Shown here: one piece after another, positions 29,533 to 39,869 of the stretch
How the letters are laid out: each line of letters opens with the position of its first letter
Position numbering within the stretch: the first letter of the stretch is position 1
Assembly: GCF_026339935.1 (NCBI RefSeq)
Contig: NZ_JAPEPX010000001.1
Location: 1,408,501-1,472,500, forward strand
Reading direction: 5' to 3'
DNA from: Streptomyces sp. NBC_01551
Lineage (GTDB): Bacteria; Actinomycetota; Actinomycetes; Streptomycetales; Streptomycetaceae
DNA length: 64,000 nt
Translations under genes and position numbers: made by a program
Notes under the pieces: generated by a model
Told to the model about the DNA's origin: nothing
The model's input: the letters and a program-made list of their open reading frames with translations, nothing else
The model's database searches: none

Positions 29533-30012
29533 ATGGGCGAGCAGCACACTGTGAAGTTCCCGCAGGAGATCCTCGACGAGTACGCGGCCCTGGGCATCGA
29601 CCTGCCCAAGCTCTTCTCCGCCGGCCACCTCGGCGAGCGCATGGACATCCGCATCCTGGAGGCCTCGCCCCAGCGCCTGGTCGCCACCATGCCCGTCGAG
29701 GGCAACACCCAGCCCTACGGACTGCTGCACGGCGGCGCCTCCGCGGTCCTCGCCGAGACCCTCGGCTCCGTCGGCGCGATGCTGCACGGCGGCATCAACA
29801 AGATCGCCGTCGGCGTCGACCTGAACTGCACCCACCACCGGGGCGCCCGCTCCGGCCTGGTCACCGGCGTCGCCACCCCGCTCCACCTGGGCCGCTCCAC
29901 CGCCAGCTACGAGGTCGTCATCAGCGACGAGCAGGACCGCCGCATCTGCACCGCCCGCCTGACCTGCCTGCTGCGCGACGCCGACGGCGCCGGCGCGCCC
30001 TCCGGCGCCTGA
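29533..30012 (+). CDS. PaaI-family hotdog thioesterase
   Basis: 159 residues, hotdog fold: VEGNTQPYGLLHGGASAVLAE (given as residues 56-76; the GLLHGG core carries the active-site Asn/His) and a DLNCTHHRGARSG strand. Hydrolyses aromatic- or acyl-CoA thioesters. ATG at 29533 (MGEQHTVKF) follows ACGGAG; a TTG at 29512 is in frame but unlikely. Follows the molybdoenzyme gene by 55 bp on the same strand. Confidence 0.9.
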   Translation: MGEQHTVKFPQEILDEYAALGIDLPKLFSAGHLGERMDIRILEASPQRLVATMPVEGNTQPYGLLHGGASAVLAETLGSVGAMLHGGINKIAVGVDLNCTHHRGARSGLVTGVATPLHLGRSTASYEVVISDEQDRRICTARLTCLLRDADGAGAPSGA

Positions 30013-30143
30013 GCCGCCGCCCCCGCACCCCGCAAGGCCCGCAGGCCCGGATCCGCCCCCGCGCGGCTCCGGGCCCGCGCCGTTCCCGAACCCGGGAACC
30101 GCCCGGAATCCGCCAGTCCGGGCAGATTCCGGCGGAGGCTGTT

Positions 30144-30578
30144 GTGTCACCGATGGTGACGGCCTACCGTCCCCTCATGGGGACCCCGCCGCCCGCCACA
30201 CCACGTCGCGCGGTCGCCGCCCTCCTCGCGGCGCTCGCCCTGTCCGGATGCTCCACTTCCGCCCCCTCCGCGCCACCCGCGACCCCAACGCCCGCACCCG
30301 GCACTTCCTCACCGGCACAGGTCTGCACAAGTCTGGTGTCCTACTGGGCGAAGGAGACCCTCAAGGGCACCTACTGGTCCGGTCTCGACTGGGAGCAGAA
30401 GGGCCTCTCCAACCAGCAGTACGAGATCCACGAGGAAGCGGTCGCCGCGGCCCGTACCGAGGAACGAACTGCCGGACAGGACAAGGCACTTGAGCTGATC
30501 GACCGGCTCGTGGCGCAGCGCTGCGCCGAGCGGGACGGCGCCACCTGGAGCTCGGAGAACTGGCGGCCCCCGACCTGA
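30144..30578 (+). CDS. Small lipoprotein
   Basis: 144 residues, with a lipobox ALSGC (Cys 36), a Pro/Thr/Ser linker, then a helical domain containing CTSLVSYWAKETL and a second Cys (QRCAERDG), probably a disulfide. GTG at 30144 is selected because GCGGAGG lies 5 bases upstream; ATGs at 30153 and 30177 would also give the lipoprotein signal. The start lies within a small palindrome, GTCACC-GAT-GGTGAC (30146-30160). Function unknown. Confidence 0.7.
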   Translation: MSPMVTAYRPLMGTPPPATPRRAVAALLAALALSGCSTSAPSAPPATPTPAPGTSSPAQVCTSLVSYWAKETLKGTYWSGLDWEQKGLSNQQYEIHEEAVAAARTEERTAGQDKALELIDRLVAQRCAERDGATWSSENWRPPT

Positions 30579-31124
30579 GGGGGGTGACCGGATTCCCGTA
30601 CGCGCTGTCCGCCTTCCGGGCACGTGCCCCTCGGTGCCGAACCGCAGGTCGCGGGCGCTCCGGGTGTCCGAACAAGATCCATCCGCCCGGAGTGGATCAA
30701 CGCATTCCATTACGCTCCGTAATGCCCACGCCCTACGGAATCGCCCTTTTTCCCCTGCCGAATACCACCCGCTGGTCACTTTCGGACACACGCAGCGACA
30801 TTCGGCCGAATTTGATCAATGACAGGACCATGAAGGCCTCAAGCCCCTTAGGGAAACGGGGAATTCTCAGCATGTGGTCACCCCCAGGCGCCATTAAAAG
30901 TCCGTTTTGTCCACACTCCCGCCACACATTCTTGGCCTTGGCATAACAAGAGCGTCACATCCTCCTTTCTCCGCTCCCCGCATTCACCACCTCGGGCCTA
31001 GAGTCACGGCCAGTCACCGCGCCGCAAAGGCGCGGATCAGCACGGCCGTGGACATCCCAGTGCGGCCCGGCGACCAATCGGCACCTCTACACATGAGGCG
31101 GCCGCGCCAGGGAAAGGAAGAATC
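30579..31124. other. Long intergenic region upstream of the liv operon with perfect palindromes
   Basis: 546 bp without a credible gene, less GC-rich than its surroundings. It holds three palindromes: 30708-30724 (CATTACG-CTC-CGTAATG), 30800-30811 (ATTCGGCCGAAT) and 30812-30819 (TTGATCAA). The livK ribosome site GAAAGGAAG lies at the right end. Promoter elements could not be assigned with confidence. Confidence 0.6.
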
Positions 31125-32360
31125 GTGCGACACCGTTCTTTGCTCGTCCTCACCACCGTGATCACCACGGGAGCACTGACCCTCACCGCCTGCGGTTCGC
31201 GCGATGAGGCGAAGACCGGGGACAAGTCCGACGGCAAGAAGACCGTCGTCGTCATCGGCGTGGACGCCCCCCTCACCGGCTCGCTCTCCGCGCTCGGCCA
31301 GGGCATCAAGAACTCGGTCGACCTCGCGGCCAAGACGGCCAACAAGAACAACGAGGTCCCCGGCATCGAGTTCAAGGTCGAGGCCCTCGACGACCAGGCG
31401 GTCCCCGCCTCCGGCCAGGCCAACGCCACCAAGCTCGTCGGCAACAAGGACGTCCTCGGCGTCGTCGGCCCGCTGAACTCCGGCGTCGCCCAGCAGATGC
31501 AGGGAGTCTTCGCCTCCGCCAACCTGGCGCAGGTCTCCCCCGCCAACACCAACCCCGCGCTCAGCCAGGGCGACAACTGGGGCAAGGGCGAGTACAAGCG
31601 CCCCTTCAAGACCTACTTCCGCACCGCCGCCACCGACGTGGTCCAGGGCAAGTTCGCCGCCCAGTACCTCTTCAAGGACGCCGGCAAGAAGAAGGTCTTC
31701 GTCGTCGACGACAAGCAGACCTACGGCGCCGGCCTCGCCGCGATCTTCTCCGACGAGTTCAAGAAGCTCGGCGGCGAGGTCGTCGGCACCGACCACGTCA
31801 CCGTGAAGGAGACCGACTTCTCCTCCACCGCCGACAAGGTCAAGTCCTCCGGCGCCGACTCCGTCTACTTCGGCGGCCAGTACCCCGAGGGCGGCCTGCT
31901 CGCCGACCAGATCAAGAAGACCGGCGCCAACATCCCGCTCATGGGCGGCGACGGCATCCAGGACCCCGCCTTCATCACCGCCTCCGGCGAGGCCAACGAG
32001 GGCGACCTCTCCACCTCCATCGGCTACCCGGTCGAGAAGCTCCCCACCGCCAAGACCTTCATCGCCGACTACGCGGCCGGCGGCTACAAGGACCCCTACG
32101 CGGCTTACGGCGGCTACTCCTACGACGCCGGCTGGGCCGTCGTCCAGGCCGTCAAGAACGTCGTCGCCGCCAACGGTGGCAAGCTCCCCACCGACGCCCG
32201 CGCCAAGGTCGTCGAGGCCCTCGCCAAGGTGTCCTTCGAGGGCGTGACCGGCAAGGTCGCCTTCGACGAGTTCGGCGACACCACCAACAAGCAGCTCACG
32301 GTCTACAAGGTCGAGGGCGGCAAGTGGATCGACGTCAAGAGCGACACGTTCAACCAGTAA
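31125..32360 (+). CDS. livK: Branched-chain amino acid ABC transporter substrate-binding lipoprotein
   Basis: 411 residues. Lipobox LTAC at Cys 23, then a periplasmic-binding type 1 fold: VVVIGVDAPLTGSLSALGQG, VEALDDQAVPASGQANA, VLGVVGPLNSGVAQQMQ, and KVFVVDDKQTYGAGLAAIF. It captures leucine, isoleucine, valine or related ligands outside the membrane and delivers them to LivHM. GTG start with GAAAGGAAG upstream. First gene of livK-H-M-G-F; a strong hairpin follows it and probably reduces read-through so that binding protein exceeds permease. Confidence 0.93.
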   Translation: MRHRSLLVLTTVITTGALTLTACGSRDEAKTGDKSDGKKTVVVIGVDAPLTGSLSALGQGIKNSVDLAAKTANKNNEVPGIEFKVEALDDQAVPASGQANATKLVGNKDVLGVVGPLNSGVAQQMQGVFASANLAQVSPANTNPALSQGDNWGKGEYKRPFKTYFRTAATDVVQGKFAAQYLFKDAGKKKVFVVDDKQTYGAGLAAIFSDEFKKLGGEVVGTDHVTVKETDFSSTADKVKSSGADSVYFGGQYPEGGLLADQIKKTGANIPLMGGDGIQDPAFITASGEANEGDLSTSIGYPVEKLPTAKTFIADYAAGGYKDPYAAYGGYSYDAGWAVVQAVKNVVAANGGKLPTDARAKVVEALAKVSFEGVTGKVAFDEFGDTTNKQLTVYKVEGGKWIDVKSDTFNQ

Positions 32361-32403
32361 TCCCGTAGAACCCAGCACCACCAGCCCCACCTGAACCACA
32401 CCA

Positions 32404-32436
32404 CCGCGCGAGGGCGCAAACAGCGCCCTCGCGCGG
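32404..32436 (+). terminator. Hairpin between livK and livH (attenuating terminator)
   Basis: Perfect 14-bp stem (CCGCGCGAGGGCGC and complement) with loop AAACA, followed by a short T-containing run, 44 bp past the livK stop and 35 bp before livH. Confidence 0.85.
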
Positions 32437-32470
32437 AGTCTTATCCGACACGCTCATCGGAGGCCCTGCG

Positions 32471-33399
<929 letters not shown>

Positions 33400-33403
<4 letters not shown>

Positions 33404-35129
33404 GAACCATGACCAACGAAGCAACCCTCCCGCTCGAGGCCGAGGCCACCGGCGCCGTCTCCCGCACCGCACTCCTCTACGCGGTCATCGGCGGAAGCCT
33501 GCTGACCATCATCAGCGCCTTCCTCGCCTGGACCTGGACCGACGAGTTCCCCGGTGACCTCACCTACTACGGCAGCCCGGCCCCCATCCAGTTCCTGAGC
33601 CTCGCCGGCGCCCTCCTCACCGCCGCCTTCGCGCTCTCCGCGCTCGGCGTCAAGGGCCTGCGCTGGCTCACCCCCACCGGCGCCCGCAAGCCCGTGTGGA
33701 TCCTCTCGCTCGGCACCCTCGCCGGCACCTGGTTCACCGTCCTCGCCATCGTGTGGGTCCTCGGCGGCGTCGTCCACCTGGAGCCCGGCGCCTACGTCGC
33801 CCTCGTCGGCTCGCTCGTCCCGGCCCTCGCCGCGCACAAGCTCACCGACGACAGCCACAAGGCCGCCCCCGCGAAGAAGCTGCCCAACTGGGCCGAGATC
33901 GTCATCATCGCGGCCGCCTTCGCCGTCGGCCTCTTCGTGATCACCTTCGGCATCGACACCGACGACAAGGAGCCCCAGCTCTTCGTCACGTACCTGATCA
34001 TCGTCGGGTTCGCGGCCGTCGCCCTGCTCAAGTCCGGCCTCCTCGACCGGTTCAGCACCATCACCGCGAACAACCGCCAGGTCACCCTCGTCGGAACCGC
34101 GGCCGCCGCGATCGCCTTCCCCTTCATCCAGCAGAGCGGCGACACCTACACGCTCATCGCGGTCAACATCCTGATCTTCGCGACCGTCGCCCTCGGCCTC
34201 AACGTCGTCGTCGGCCTCGCCGGTCTCCTCGACCTCGGATACGTCGCCTTCCTCGGCGTCGGCGCCTACGCCGCCGCCCTGGTCTCCGGAAGCACCGCCT
34301 CCGCCTTCGGCTTCCAGCTCCCCTTCTGGGCAGCGGTCATCGTCGGCGCCCTCGCCTCGCTCATCTTCGGCGTGGTCATCGGAGCACCCACGCTCCGCCT
34401 GCGCGGCGACTACCTCGCCATCGTCACCCTCGGCTTCGGAGAAATCTTCCGCATCGCCATGGGCAACCTCGACGGCACCTCCGGCCCCGACATCACCAAC
34501 GGCCCCAACGGCATCCCCAACATCCCCCACCTCGAACTCTTCGGGTGGAACTTCGGGGAATCCCACGTCGTCGGCGGCATCACCCTCGGCGCCTACGCCA
34601 ACTACTACTTCCTGATGCTGCTCGTGATGGCACTCGTCATCCTGGTCTTCGCCCGAGCCGGCAACAGCCGCATCGGCCGCGCCTGGGTCGCCATCCGCGA
34701 AGACGAGACCGCCGCCGAAGCCATGGGCATCAACGGCTTCAAGGTCAAGCTCATCGCCTTCGCCCTCGGCGCCACCCTCGCCGGCCTCGCCGGCACCGTC
34801 CAGGCACACGTCAACAGCACGGTCGTCCCCGAGAACTACGTCTTCGCCGGGCCCGTCCCGCCGAACTCCGCGTTCCTCCTCGCCGCCGTCATCCTCGGCG
34901 GCATGGGCACCATCCGCGGCCCCATCCTCGGCGCCGCACTGCTCTTCCTGATCCCCGCGAAGCTGGCCTTCCTCCAGGACTACCAGCTCCTCGCGTTCGG
35001 CATCGCCCTCATCCTGCTCATGCGCTTCCGCCCCGAAGGCCTCATCGCCAACAAGCGCGCGCAGCTCGAGTACCACGACGACACCGCTGACCAGGCCCCC
35101 ACGGACCTGGCCACCGCCAAGGCGGGGGC

Positions 35130-35133
<4 letters not shown>
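33400..35133 (+). CDS. livM: Branched-chain amino acid ABC transporter permease LivM
   Basis: 577 residues. The C-terminal part from about 225 is the LivM core (TLIAVNILIFATVALGLNVVVG, GLLDLGYVAFLGVGAYAAAL and GLAGTVQAHVNS). The first 220 residues add five or six extra helices absent from E. coli LivM (about 425 residues), as usual for actinobacterial homologues. GTG at 33400 overlaps the livH stop as GTGA; an ATG at 33409 is an alternative. It pairs with LivH. Confidence 0.95.
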
Positions 35134-36187
<1,054 letters not shown>

Positions 36188-36191
<4 letters not shown>

Positions 36192-36904
36192 CCGCACTGC
36201 TCAAGGTCGAAGACCTCAAGGTCGCCTACGGCAAGATCGAAGCCGTCAAGGGAATCTCCTTCGAAGTCAACGAAGGCGAAATCGTCTGCCTCGTCGGCAC
36301 CAACGGCGCCGGCAAGACCACCACCCTGCGGACCCTCTCCGGACTCCTCAAGCCCGTCAGCGGCACCGTCACCTTCGACGGCATGCCCCTCGGACAGGTC
36401 CCCGCCCACAAGATCGTCTCCCTGGGCCTCGCCCACTCCCCCGAGGGACGCCACATCTTCCCCCGGCTGACGATCGCCGAAAACCTCCAGCTCGGCGCCT
36501 TCCTGCGCACCGACAAGGACGGCATCGAGCAGGACGTCCAGCGCGCCTACGAGATGTTCCCCATCCTGGGCGAACGCCGCAAGCAGGCCGCCGGCACCCT
36601 CTCGGGCGGCGAACAGCAGATGCTCGCCATGGGCCGGGCCCTCATGTCCCGCCCCAAGCTGCTCATGCTGGACGAGCCCTCCATGGGCCTCTCCCCCCTC
36701 ATGATGCACAAGATCATGGCGACCATCGCCGAACTCAAGTCCACGGGCACCACCATCCTGCTCGTCGAGCAGAACGCCCAGGCGGCGCTCTCCCTCGCCG
36801 ACCAGGCCCACGTGATGGAGATCGGCAAGATCGTCCTCTCCGGCACCGGCCAGGAGCTCCTCCACAACGAGGACGTCCGCAAGGCCTACCTCGGCGAAGA
36901 CTGA
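36188..36904 (+). CDS. livF: Branched-chain amino acid ABC transporter ATP-binding protein LivF
   Basis: 238 residues. ATPase subunit: Walker A GTNGAGKTTTLRTL (about residue 37), signature LSGGEQQMLAMGRAL, Walker B LLMLDEPSMGLS and switch His replaced by Gln in LLVEQN, the usual LivF form. ATG at 36188 overlaps livG's TGA; GGAGAGG precedes it. Last gene of the operon. Confidence 0.97.
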
Positions 36905-36915
36905 CCCGTACGACA

Positions 36916-36954
36916 CGTGAGGCCCGCCACCGGAACCCGGTGGCGGGCCTCACG
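36916..36954. terminator. Bidirectional terminator after livF and the response-regulator gene
   Basis: Very strong hairpin: 18-bp perfect stem (CGTGAGGCCCGCCACCGG and complement) with a 3-nt loop, between the convergent livF and response-regulator genes. Confidence 0.95.
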
Positions 36955-36972
36955 CGCGTTTCAGGGGCCTGC

Positions 36973-37650
36973 TCAGCCCTTCGCCGCGTTCTTCTTCTCC
37001 TCGGCGTCCTCGATGACCGCCTCGGCGACCTGCTGCATCGACATGCGCCGGTCCATCGACGTCTTCTGGATCCAGCGGAACGCCGCCGGCTCCGTCAGCC
37101 CGTACTGGGTCTGCAGAATGCTCTTCGCCCGGTCCACCAGCTTGCGGGTCTCCAGCCGCAGCGAAAGGTCCGCGACCTCCTTCTCCAGCGCCTTCAGCTC
37201 CGCGAACCGCGACACCGCCATCTCGATGGCCGGCACGACGTCGCTCTTGCTGAACGGCTTCACCAGGTACGCCATGGCCCCGGCGTCCCGCGCCCGCTCG
37301 ACCAGGTCGCGCTGCGAGAACGCGGTCAGCATCAGAACGGGGGCGATGGACTCCTCCGCGATCTTCTCAGCGGCGGAGATCCCGTCCAGGACGGGCATCT
37401 TCACGTCCAGGATCACCAGGTCCGGGCGGTGCTCCCGGGCCAGCTCGACGGCCGTCTGCCCGTCTCCGGCCTCGCCGACGACGGAGTAGCCCTCCTCTTC
37501 GAGCATCTCCTTGAGATCAAGACGGATGAGCGCCTCGTCCTCGGCGATGACGACGCGGGTCGTCAGCGGCGGAACGTGCGACTGGTCGGCGTCGGGCGTG
37601 GGCGTCGACTCGTGCTCGGCGGTCACGGATGGCTCCTCGTTGCGGGGCAT
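36973..37650 (-). CDS. ANTAR-domain response regulator (PdtaR-like)
   Basis: 225 residues. Receiver domain from residue 30 with acidic pair ED (37-38), phospho-acceptor Asp82 in LVILDVKMP and Lys in LVKPF; then a coiled region and an ANTAR RNA-binding domain (about 160-220, LVDRAKSILQTQYGLTEPAA and IQKTSMDRRMSMQQVAEAV). When phosphorylated such proteins bind paired hairpins and prevent termination. Streptomyces homologues of mycobacterial PdtaR. No kinase is next to it. ATG at 37650 follows GGGAGC; the gene diverges from the tRNA. Confidence 0.95.
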   Translation of the reverse strand: MPRNEEPSVTAEHESTPTPDADQSHVPPLTTRVVIAEDEALIRLDLKEMLEEEGYSVVGEAGDGQTAVELAREHRPDLVILDVKMPVLDGISAAEKIAEESIAPVLMLTAFSQRDLVERARDAGAMAYLVKPFSKSDVVPAIEMAVSRFAELKALEKEVADLSLRLETRKLVDRAKSILQTQYGLTEPAAFRWIQKTSMDRRMSMQQVAEAVIEDAEEKKNAAKG

Positions 37651-37654
37651 TACA

Positions 37655-37713
37655 GCTCCCCTGAGCCTACCTAGCTCCTGTAAGGTAGTGTCCCGCAGGG
37701 CTCCCCTGAGCCT
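37655..37713. repeat. Direct repeat between the response regulator and the tRNA
   Basis: The 14-bp sequence GCTCCCCTGAGCCT occurs at 37655-37668 and again at 37700-37713, 45 bp apart, in the divergent promoter region. A 6-bp inverted repeat (CTACCT/AGGTAG) lies between them. Confidence 0.75.
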
Positions 37714-37724
37714 TTGTTTCTTAG

Positions 37725-37799
37725 GCCCCAGTACTCCAACTGGTCAGAGAGGCCGCTCTCAAACAGCGGACAGTGTGGGTTCGAATCCCACCTGGGGCA
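37725..37799 (+). tRNA. tRNA with anticodon CAA (Leu), short variable loop
   Basis: 75 nt cloverleaf. Acceptor GCCCCAG pairs with CTGGGGC, followed by discriminator A; U8 A9; D arm with a 3-bp CTC/GAG stem and GG in the loop; anticodon stem CCGCT/AGCGG with 7-nt loop CTCAAAC giving CAA; variable loop ACAGT of only 5 nt; T arm GTGGG-TTCGAAT-CCCAC. CCA is not encoded. Anticodon CAA reads UUG (leucine), yet leucine tRNAs normally carry a long variable arm, which is absent here. It may be an unusual leucine tRNA or an odd, differently charged one. Confidence 0.85.
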
Positions 37800-37908
37800 C
37801 TTTGCTTCGATTCCATGGTCACGCGACAACCGCGTGGCCATCACTCTTTTCAGCGAAGCTCCCCGAAATGCGCCACGTGAGCGAATTTCACGCGGCAGCG
37901 TCGATCGC

Positions 37909-38658
37909 ATGTACGACTTGGCCACTCGCGCCCACGCCCTGGACTTGCTCGCCGAGGGGCGCAGCATGAACTCCGTCAGCAAGGAGACCGGGATATCCCG
38001 CTCTGCCATCCGAGCGTGGCGATCCCGGCTCCAGCCCCTCCCCCGCCTGCTCAATCAAGCCGAACCATGCGCGGCACCCGCCGACGGAGCCTCGTACGCG
38101 TACCTCCTGGGCCTCTACCTCGGCGACGGCTGCATCAGCCCACACCCCCGGGGTGGGCATCACCTCCGGATCGCCTGCGCGGACGCCTGGCCCGGCCTCA
38201 TCGAGCAGTGCCGCGCCGCGATCACCGCCGTCCGGCCTCACGACAAGGTCTACCTGCTGCAGAAGCAGGGCTGCGTCGCCGTCACCAGCTACGGGCGGCA
38301 CTGGACCTGCCTGTTCCCGCAGCACGGGCCGGGCAGAAAGCACGAGCGGCGGATCGTTCTCGAAAGCTGGCAGCAGGAGATCGTGGACGCGCACCCCTGG
38401 GAGTTCGTCCGGGGGCTGATCCACTCCGACGGGTGTCGGATCACCAACTGGACCGTCCGCAACGGCAAGCGCTACGAGTACCCGCGGTACTTCTTCACCA
38501 ACAAGTCCGACGACATCCGGAAGCTGTGTACGGACACGCTCACCAAGGTCGGCGTCGAGTGGACCGTGCTCGCGCGCGGCAGTGACCCCTTCAACGTGTC
38601 CATCGCCCGCAAGGCGTCGGTCGCGTTGATGGACGTGCACATCGGGCCGAAGTACTAG
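37909..38658 (+). CDS. HTH and LAGLIDADG-type homing-endonuclease-like protein
   Basis: 249 residues. An N-terminal helix-turn-helix of transposase/resolvase style (ALDLLAEGRSMNSVSKETGIS, then RSAIRAWRSR, residues 10-40) is followed by two LAGLIDADG-like helices, YLLGLYLGDG (65-74) and FVRGLIHSDG (167-176), each ending in the acidic residue that coordinates metal in homing endonucleases. It is not inside an intron or intein. ATG at 37909; there is no good ribosome site, and the tRNA ends 109 bp upstream. Either a free-standing homing endonuclease or a domesticated DNA-binding regulator such as WhiA, which has the same two modules in reverse order. Confidence 0.8.
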   Translation: MYDLATRAHALDLLAEGRSMNSVSKETGISRSAIRAWRSRLQPLPRLLNQAEPCAAPADGASYAYLLGLYLGDGCISPHPRGGHHLRIACADAWPGLIEQCRAAITAVRPHDKVYLLQKQGCVAVTSYGRHWTCLFPQHGPGRKHERRIVLESWQQEIVDAHPWEFVRGLIHSDGCRITNWTVRNGKRYEYPRYFFTNKSDDIRKLCTDTLTKVGVEWTVLARGSDPFNVSIARKASVALMDVHIGPKY

Positions 38659-38674
38659 CGCGTAGCCTGCCCGG

Positions 38675-39196
38675 ATGAGCAGCGAGAGCGGCGGTGTCCT
38701 GGTCCGGCGTCGTACGGGGGCCGACCTCGGGGGGTGTGTCGAGGTGCTGGGCGAGGTCCATCGGCGGGACGGGTATCCGGTGAACTGGCCGGAGCAGCCG
38801 GACGGCTGGCTTGCGACGCCGGGGTTGTTGGCGGCGTGGGTGGCCGAGGTGGACGGGCGGGTCGTCGGGCATGTGGGGCTGTCCCGGGCGGAGTCTGGTG
38901 ATGCGGCTCCGGTGCTGTGGGGTGGCGGTCCGGCGGTGGCGGTGGTGAGCCGTCTGTTCGTGGGGCCGGGTGCGCGGGGCCGTGGGGTCGGGGCGCTGCT
39001 GATGGCGCGGGCGGTGCGGGAGGCGGTGGGGCGGGGTCTGCATCCGGTGCTGGATGTGGTGGCCTCGGACGCTGCGGCTGTGGCGCTGTACGAGCGTCTG
39101 GGCTGGGTGCTGTTGGGCACGGTGGAGCAGCGGTGGGGTGTGGAGCAGACGGTGTTGGTGCGGTGTTATGCGGCGCCGGTCGTTGCGGGTGTGTGA
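38675..39196 (+). CDS. GNAT-family N-acetyltransferase
   Basis: 173 residues. Acetyl-CoA-binding core VVSRLFVGPGARGRGVGALLM (motif A, with RGRGVG) near residue 90-110, then AVALYERLGW (motif B). Transfers acetyl from acetyl-CoA to an amine; substrate unknown. Starts 16 bp after the HTH-LAGLIDADG gene; weak ribosome site. A 15-bp direct repeat (GTGTGATCGGCGG-type, two copies) follows its stop. Confidence 0.88.
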   Translation: MSSESGGVLVRRRTGADLGGCVEVLGEVHRRDGYPVNWPEQPDGWLATPGLLAAWVAEVDGRVVGHVGLSRAESGDAAPVLWGGGPAVAVVSRLFVGPGARGRGVGALLMARAVREAVGRGLHPVLDVVASDAAAVALYERLGWVLLGTVEQRWGVEQTVLVRCYAAPVVAGV

Positions 39197-39298
39197 TCGG
39201 CGGGTGTGTGATCGGCGGGTGCGGTCTGGCCTGTGTCCGGTTGGCCGTGTGGGTAGGAGGCGGTCGGGGTGGTGTGCCTGGGGCGCCCGGGGTGGGTG

Positions 39299-39754
39299 TC
39301 AGGGGAGTTCGCTGTTGCCGCCGAGGTTGGCGGTGAGGCGGCGGAGGGTGTTGATGGTGGCGGCGTAGGTGGTGTCGTCGATGCCTTCGCGCATGCGGGT
39401 GTGGACTTTGGCGTTGCGGGTGTGGGCGCGTTGGCGGCCGGCTTCGCCTGCTTCGGTGAGGGTGAGGGCGCCGTTGGTTTCGGTGAGCCAGCCGCGGGTG
39501 GTGAGGTCGTCGTAGACGGCGTTGAAGTCGGTGTTCTGGTCGTCGTAGGGGGCGAGTTTTTCGGTGAGGGTGGTGCGTTGCCATGTGTCGGGGGATGCGG
39601 CGATGTGGTTGAGGATCCACCAGTGGGGTTGGGTGAGGTTTTCTTCGGCGAGGGCGGTGCGGAGGGCGCCGATGACGAGGTTGGCGGTTTCGCGGGTCCA
39701 GTAGCCGATGGGCTGGGCGGCGATGCGGTCTTGGGGGTGGTGGGTGATCGTCAT
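39299..39754 (-). CDS. MarR-family winged-helix regulator
   Basis: 151 residues. Helical dimerisation ends surround a winged helix (WWILNHIAASPDTWQRTTLTEKL, residues about 45-68, then VYDDLTTRGWLTETNGALTLTEAG as the wing). ATG at 39754 lies only 7 bases past a predicted -10, so the transcript is probably leaderless. The promoter has the form used by MerR regulators. Convergent with the GNAT gene. Confidence 0.85.
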   Translation of the reverse strand: MTITHHPQDRIAAQPIGYWTRETANLVIGALRTALAEENLTQPHWWILNHIAASPDTWQRTTLTEKLAPYDDQNTDFNAVYDDLTTRGWLTETNGALTLTEAGEAGRQRAHTRNAKVHTRMREGIDDTTYAATINTLRRLTANLGGNSELP

Positions 39755-39761
39755 GGCTGTG

Positions 39762-39792
39762 ACGGTAGGACCTCCAGTGGGGTTGAGGTCAA
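39762..39792 (-). promoter_or_regulatory. MerR-type promoter of the marR-like gene
   Basis: On the minus strand TTGACC and TACCGT are separated by 19 bases, and the spacer is spanned by the inverted repeat GACCTC-N10-GAGGTC (39769-39790). A long 19-bp spacer with a central palindrome is the mark of MerR-family activation, and the palindrome shares 15 of 20 bases with a typical SoxR box. No merR gene is in the window. Confidence 0.65.
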
Positions 39793-39869
39793 GGGTGGTG
39801 GCGGGGGTGGCGGTGGCCGCGTCGGGCGGGGGGTGGTGCCCGACGCGGTGGGGTGGTGCCTGTGGGCGT

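Noticed and set aside
30584..30946. 120-codon frame upstream of livK
   Set aside because: Composition does not look coding, no ribosome site, and it covers several palindromes.
37671..38054. Minus-strand peptide across the tRNA reading RWDSNPH...LSDQLEYWG
   Set aside because: It is the translation of the antisense tRNA, a known artefact.
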